A DNA stretch of 64,000 bases from Micromonospora sp. C95 (GTDB lineage: Bacteria > Actinomycetota > Actinomycetes > Mycobacteriales > Micromonosporaceae): the NCBI RefSeq assembly GCF_018070465.1, contig NZ_JAGPXT010000005.1:237900-301899 (forward strand), written 5' to 3'. How positions within the stretch are numbered: position 1 is the stretch's first letter; the number at the start of each line of letters is the position of its first letter. Below, one piece after another: positions 61,607-64,000 of this stretch. The translations under genes were made by a program, and so were the position numbers. The notes beneath the pieces are model-generated. The model was not told the DNA's origin and ran no database searches. It saw nothing but the letters and a program-made list of their open reading frames with translations.

Positions 61607-63421
61607 GTGACGCTGTACGGCGAAGAACGTCCACCGCCGGCCGACGACCGGCCCACGGTGCAGGTGGCTGCGGTCAGCTGGCCGATCGAGGAGCCGGTGC
61701 GGCCGGCTCCCGTCCCGCCGGGCGGTGACCGACCCCGGTCCCGCCGGTTCCGGCTGCTGCTCGCCTCCGGCGTGGCCACCGCCGTGCTCGGCTCGGTGGG
61801 CGCGGTGGCGGTCTGGGCCTACGCGGGTGACGTGCCGCGCGGCACCAGCGTCCTCGGCACCGAGCTCGGTGGGCGCAGCCGGACGGACGCGGCGCGGGAG
61901 CTGCGGGCGCAACTGGACCGTCGTGCGGCCGAACTCCAGGCCCCCATCCAGGTACGGGTCGGCGAGCGGACAGCTGAGATCGACCCCGCCGAGGTGGGGC
62001 TCACCGTCGACGTGGACGCCACCGTGGCCGCCGCCGCCGCAACGAACGCCCACGCCGTGGACCGCCTGGTCGGATCGCGGGAGGTCGAGCCGGTTGTCTC
62101 GGTCGACGTGCCGAAGCTGGAGACCGCACTCAAGGAACTCGTGGGCGACCAGGGCCGGAAGATGACCATGCCAGCGATCACCTTCTCCGGCACTAAGCCG
62201 AAGGTGCGCTACCCGAAGCCCAGCCTCACCATCGACCCGGAGCATTCCGCCGACGTCGTCAAGGAGGGCTGGTTGAGCGGGCAGCCGGTGACCGTTCCGC
62301 TCGTCGAGAATCACCCGGCCACCACCCGCGAGGAACTCGACCGGCTGGTCGCCGAGCTGGCCGAGCCAGCGGTGGCGGCACCGGTCAAGCTGACCACGGA
62401 TCGTGGTTCGGTCACGATCCCGCCGGAGGCCATCGCGAAGGGCCTCCGTTTCAAGGCCGACAAGTCCGGCAAGCTCACGCCCAGCGTGGACGTCAAGAAG
62501 CTGAAGGCCGCGCTCGGGAGCAAGCTCGACACCGTCGAGGTGGCCCCGAAGAACGCCACGATGACCATCTCCGGCGGCAAACCGAAGGTGAAGGACGGAC
62601 GGCCCGGCGAGCAGGTCGACACCAGCAGCCTCGGCGCCGACCTACTCGCCGTCCTTCCTCGCGGCCAGGATCGTACGATCTCCGCCGAGCTCAAGCCGGT
62701 CGAGCCGAAGCTCACCGCGGCGAAGCTCCGCGGCCTGGGGATCAAGGAGAAGGTTTCGTCCTTCACCACCAATTTCACCGGCGGGCTCTCCTCGCCACGC
62801 AGCCAGAACATCGTGACGATCGCCAACGATGTGAAGGGCACGGTGGTCCTGCCCGGCGAGACGTTCTCGCTCAACGGTCACACCGGGGAACGCGGCTACG
62901 CACAGGGCTACCGTGACGCGCCGGTGATCCTCGACGGCAAGCTGGTGCCGGGCGTCGGCGGCGGCACCTCGCAGTTCACGACGACCCTGTTCAACGCCTC
63001 GTACTACGCCGGTCTGGAGGACGTCGAGCACAAGCCACACTCGTACTACTTCAGCCGGTACCCGGCGGTCATCGAGTCGACCATCTTCTGGCCCAACCTC
63101 GACTTCAAGTTCCGCAACAACACCGACTACGGCGTTCTGATCGACACCTCCTACACCGGCAGTTCGCTGACGGTGTCGATGTGGAGCACGAAGATCTGGG
63201 ACAGCGTGAAGACCGAATACGGCCCCCGGCGGAACATCACCTCGCCGAAGACCGTCTACCTCGAACCGGGCCCCACCTGCATTCCCGCCAACGGCAGCCA
63301 GGGCTTCACCCAGGATGCGTTCCGGGTTATCAAGAAGGACGGCAAGGTCGTCAAGCGGGAGAAGTTCAGCTGGACCTACAGCGCGGAACCTCGCTTCATC
63401 TGCGCCAAGAAGCCCGCCTGA
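61607..63421 (+). CDS. VanW-family protein with peptidoglycan-binding-like repeats
   Basis: A 604-aa protein. GTG 61607 follows AGAGGTAG. A cytoplasmic Pro-rich N-terminus precedes a membrane helix (LLLASGVATAVLGSVGAVAVW, near residue 45). The next 330 residues have two YoaR-like repeats (PAEVGLTVDVDATV, IPPEAIAKGLRFKA). The VanW domain spans about 380-530 (TNFTGGLSSPRSQNIVTIAN, LPGETFSLNGHTGERG, GGGTSQFTTTLFNASYYAGL). VanW is found in vancomycin-resistance clusters but is not needed for resistance; the role is thought to be in wall maintenance. A terminator follows. Confidence 0.88.
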   Translation: MTLYGEERPPPADDRPTVQVAAVSWPIEEPVRPAPVPPGGDRPRSRRFRLLLASGVATAVLGSVGAVAVWAYAGDVPRGTSVLGTELGGRSRTDAARELRAQLDRRAAELQAPIQVRVGERTAEIDPAEVGLTVDVDATVAAAAATNAHAVDRLVGSREVEPVVSVDVPKLETALKELVGDQGRKMTMPAITFSGTKPKVRYPKPSLTIDPEHSADVVKEGWLSGQPVTVPLVENHPATTREELDRLVAELAEPAVAAPVKLTTDRGSVTIPPEAIAKGLRFKADKSGKLTPSVDVKKLKAALGSKLDTVEVAPKNATMTISGGKPKVKDGRPGEQVDTSSLGADLLAVLPRGQDRTISAELKPVEPKLTAAKLRGLGIKEKVSSFTTNFTGGLSSPRSQNIVTIANDVKGTVVLPGETFSLNGHTGERGYAQGYRDAPVILDGKLVPGVGGGTSQFTTTLFNASYYAGLEDVEHKPHSYYFSRYPAVIESTIFWPNLDFKFRNNTDYGVLIDTSYTGSSLTVSMWSTKIWDSVKTEYGPRRNITSPKTVYLEPGPTCIPANGSQGFTQDAFRVIKKDGKVVKREKFSWTYSAEPRFICAKKPA

Positions 63422-63446
63422 CGCCCACCGGGCACCAGCTCCGACA

Positions 63447-63476
63447 CGACCCCGCCCGCCTCGGCCGGCGGGGTCG
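63447..63476 (+). terminator. Terminator of the VanW gene
   Basis: A 10-bp stem CGACCCCGCC / GGCGGGGTCG with a 10-nt loop and TTTGTCG after it, 25 nt after the stop codon. Confidence 0.8.
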
Positions 63477-63510
63477 TTTGTCGCCCAAACTCTCCCGTCG
63501 AGCTTTGCCG

Positions 63511-63762
63511 TTATGCCCGACCGGCTTCACGACGGTGCCGTTTGTCCAAGTCATCGGGCGACGGCGTCGGAGCCGAGCGTTCCTCCTGCACCCGGATCTC
63601 CGCGCGAGATCGATGGGCAGCCGGATGCCAGATCTCCTCGAATGGACCCATCATCTCGCCGCCGATACCGCGGCGACGAACACGGACTCCAAGCCAGGCG
63701 AGCGCGCCCAGGATCGCGGCCAGACAGGCGATCACCACCAGGAGCACCGGCACACCATCCAC
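63511..63762 (-). CDS. Small membrane protein
   Basis: An 83-aa protein, GTG 63762 start, VDGVPVLLVVIACLAAILGA (one helix, residues 5-27), then a basic segment RVRRRGIGGEMMGPFEEIWHP and a charged tail DDLDKRHRREAGRA. Single-span proteins like this occur beside rRNA operons in Micromonospora; function unknown. It is convergent with the VanW gene and downstream of the 5S RNA gene. Confidence 0.65.
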   Translation of the reverse strand: MDGVPVLLVVIACLAAILGALAWLGVRVRRRGIGGEMMGPFEEIWHPAAHRSRAEIRVQEERSAPTPSPDDLDKRHRREAGRA

Positions 63763-63837
63763 GAACCAAGCCTAGGACAGGTCGGGCGTCCGTCGTGACC
63801 GGGACCGTAGCGTGCACGGTGATGCTTGTGGAAACGC

Positions 63838-63868
63838 GTTCAGGGCCACCCTGTGGGTGGCCCTGAAC
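63838..63868 (-). terminator. rRNA operon terminator
   Basis: A perfect 14-bp stem GTTCAGGGCCACCC / GGGTGGCCCTGAAC with a 3-nt loop lies 10 nt after the 5S 3' end on the minus strand. It ends the rRNA operon, transcribed leftwards. Confidence 0.85.
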
Positions 63869-63878
63869 GGGAAGTGTG

Positions 63879-63997
63879 TCCGGCGGTGTCCTACTCTCCC
63901 ACACCCTCCCGGGTGCAGTACCATCGGCGCTGGAGGGCTTAGCTTCCGGGTTCGGAATGAGACCGGGCGTTTCCCCTCCGCCATGACCGCCGTAACC
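63879..63997 (-). rRNA. rrf: 5S ribosomal RNA
   Basis: The minus strand reads GGTTACGGCGGTCATGGCGG at its 5' end and ends GGACACCGCCGGAC, with the conserved internal CCGAACCCGGAAGCTAAGCC and GGTACTGCAC. About 119 nt, the standard length. As the last gene of an rRNA operon, 23S rRNA should lie just beyond 64000. Confidence 0.95.
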
Positions 63998-64000
63998 TTA

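Overview
The window is high-G+C actinobacterial chromosome. The gene content (paired HTH/DUF5753 and DUF397 genes, the tadA-associated protein, DUF3367 AftD-like and DUF2613 genes, DUF3068, many GTG starts) and the long intergenic inverted repeats point to Micromonosporaceae, probably Micromonospora. The genus is an inference from protein and repeat style; no search was run. I see no phage, insertion sequence, integrase or CRISPR array. Most of the window is core or lineage-typical chromosome.

Layout. 0-3.8 kb: the end of a secreted protein, a small zinc-ribbon protein, a membrane protein, and a metallophosphoesterase divergent from a GAF-GGDEF diguanylate cyclase. 3.9-6.3 kb: lysC-asd (minus strand), with an internal start for the LysC beta subunit. 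6.5-10 kb: a lipoprotein, a nitroreductase-fold protein, and leuA behind a leucine-codon leader peptide. 10-12.7 kb: an MFS exporter, a DUF1524 (HNH) lipoprotein and an overlapping partner. 12.8-18.8 kb: a complete dipeptide/oligopeptide ABC importer (minus strand, dppA-B-C-D-F order) with a hairpin after the binding-protein gene. 19-23.7 kb: recR, ybaB/ebfC, an unusually long dnaX, SRP RNA and tRNA-Ser(GGA).

23.9-30.2 kb: a secreted repeat protein, a PadR regulator with its membrane partner, two small lineage-specific genes, an HTH/DUF397 pair and two hypothetical genes. 30.2-35.2 kb: three tandem secreted FG-GAP repeat proteins. 35.3-40.2 kb: tRNA-Ser(CGA), deoD, a TetR-thioesterase pair, tadA with its associated gene, small proteins and an M23 lipoprotein. 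40.2-47.6 kb: a GH81 beta-1,3-glucanase behind a LacI-type operator, a PHP phosphoesterase, an EamA permease, a collapsed Uma2 pseudogene and a DUF885 zinc hydrolase. 47.6-63.8 kb: a cell-envelope block (DUF3068, acyltransferase-3, AftD-like 1417-aa glycosyltransferase, GT4, DUF2613, second GT-C-like membrane protein, flippase-like protein, propeller/FnIII protein, VanW). The right edge holds 5S rRNA and its terminator, the end of an rRNA operon transcribed leftwards.

The most unusual signals are: a 33-bp element present twice in opposite orientation (2277-2309 and 28986-29018, 31 of 33 positions identical), combining a LexA-like box with two inverted DnaA-box-like nonamers; the leuA leader region; the tandem FG-GAP cluster; inverted repeats with related 13-bp arms in two intergenic gaps; and the envelope polysaccharide block. 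I found no clear new defence or enzymatic system.
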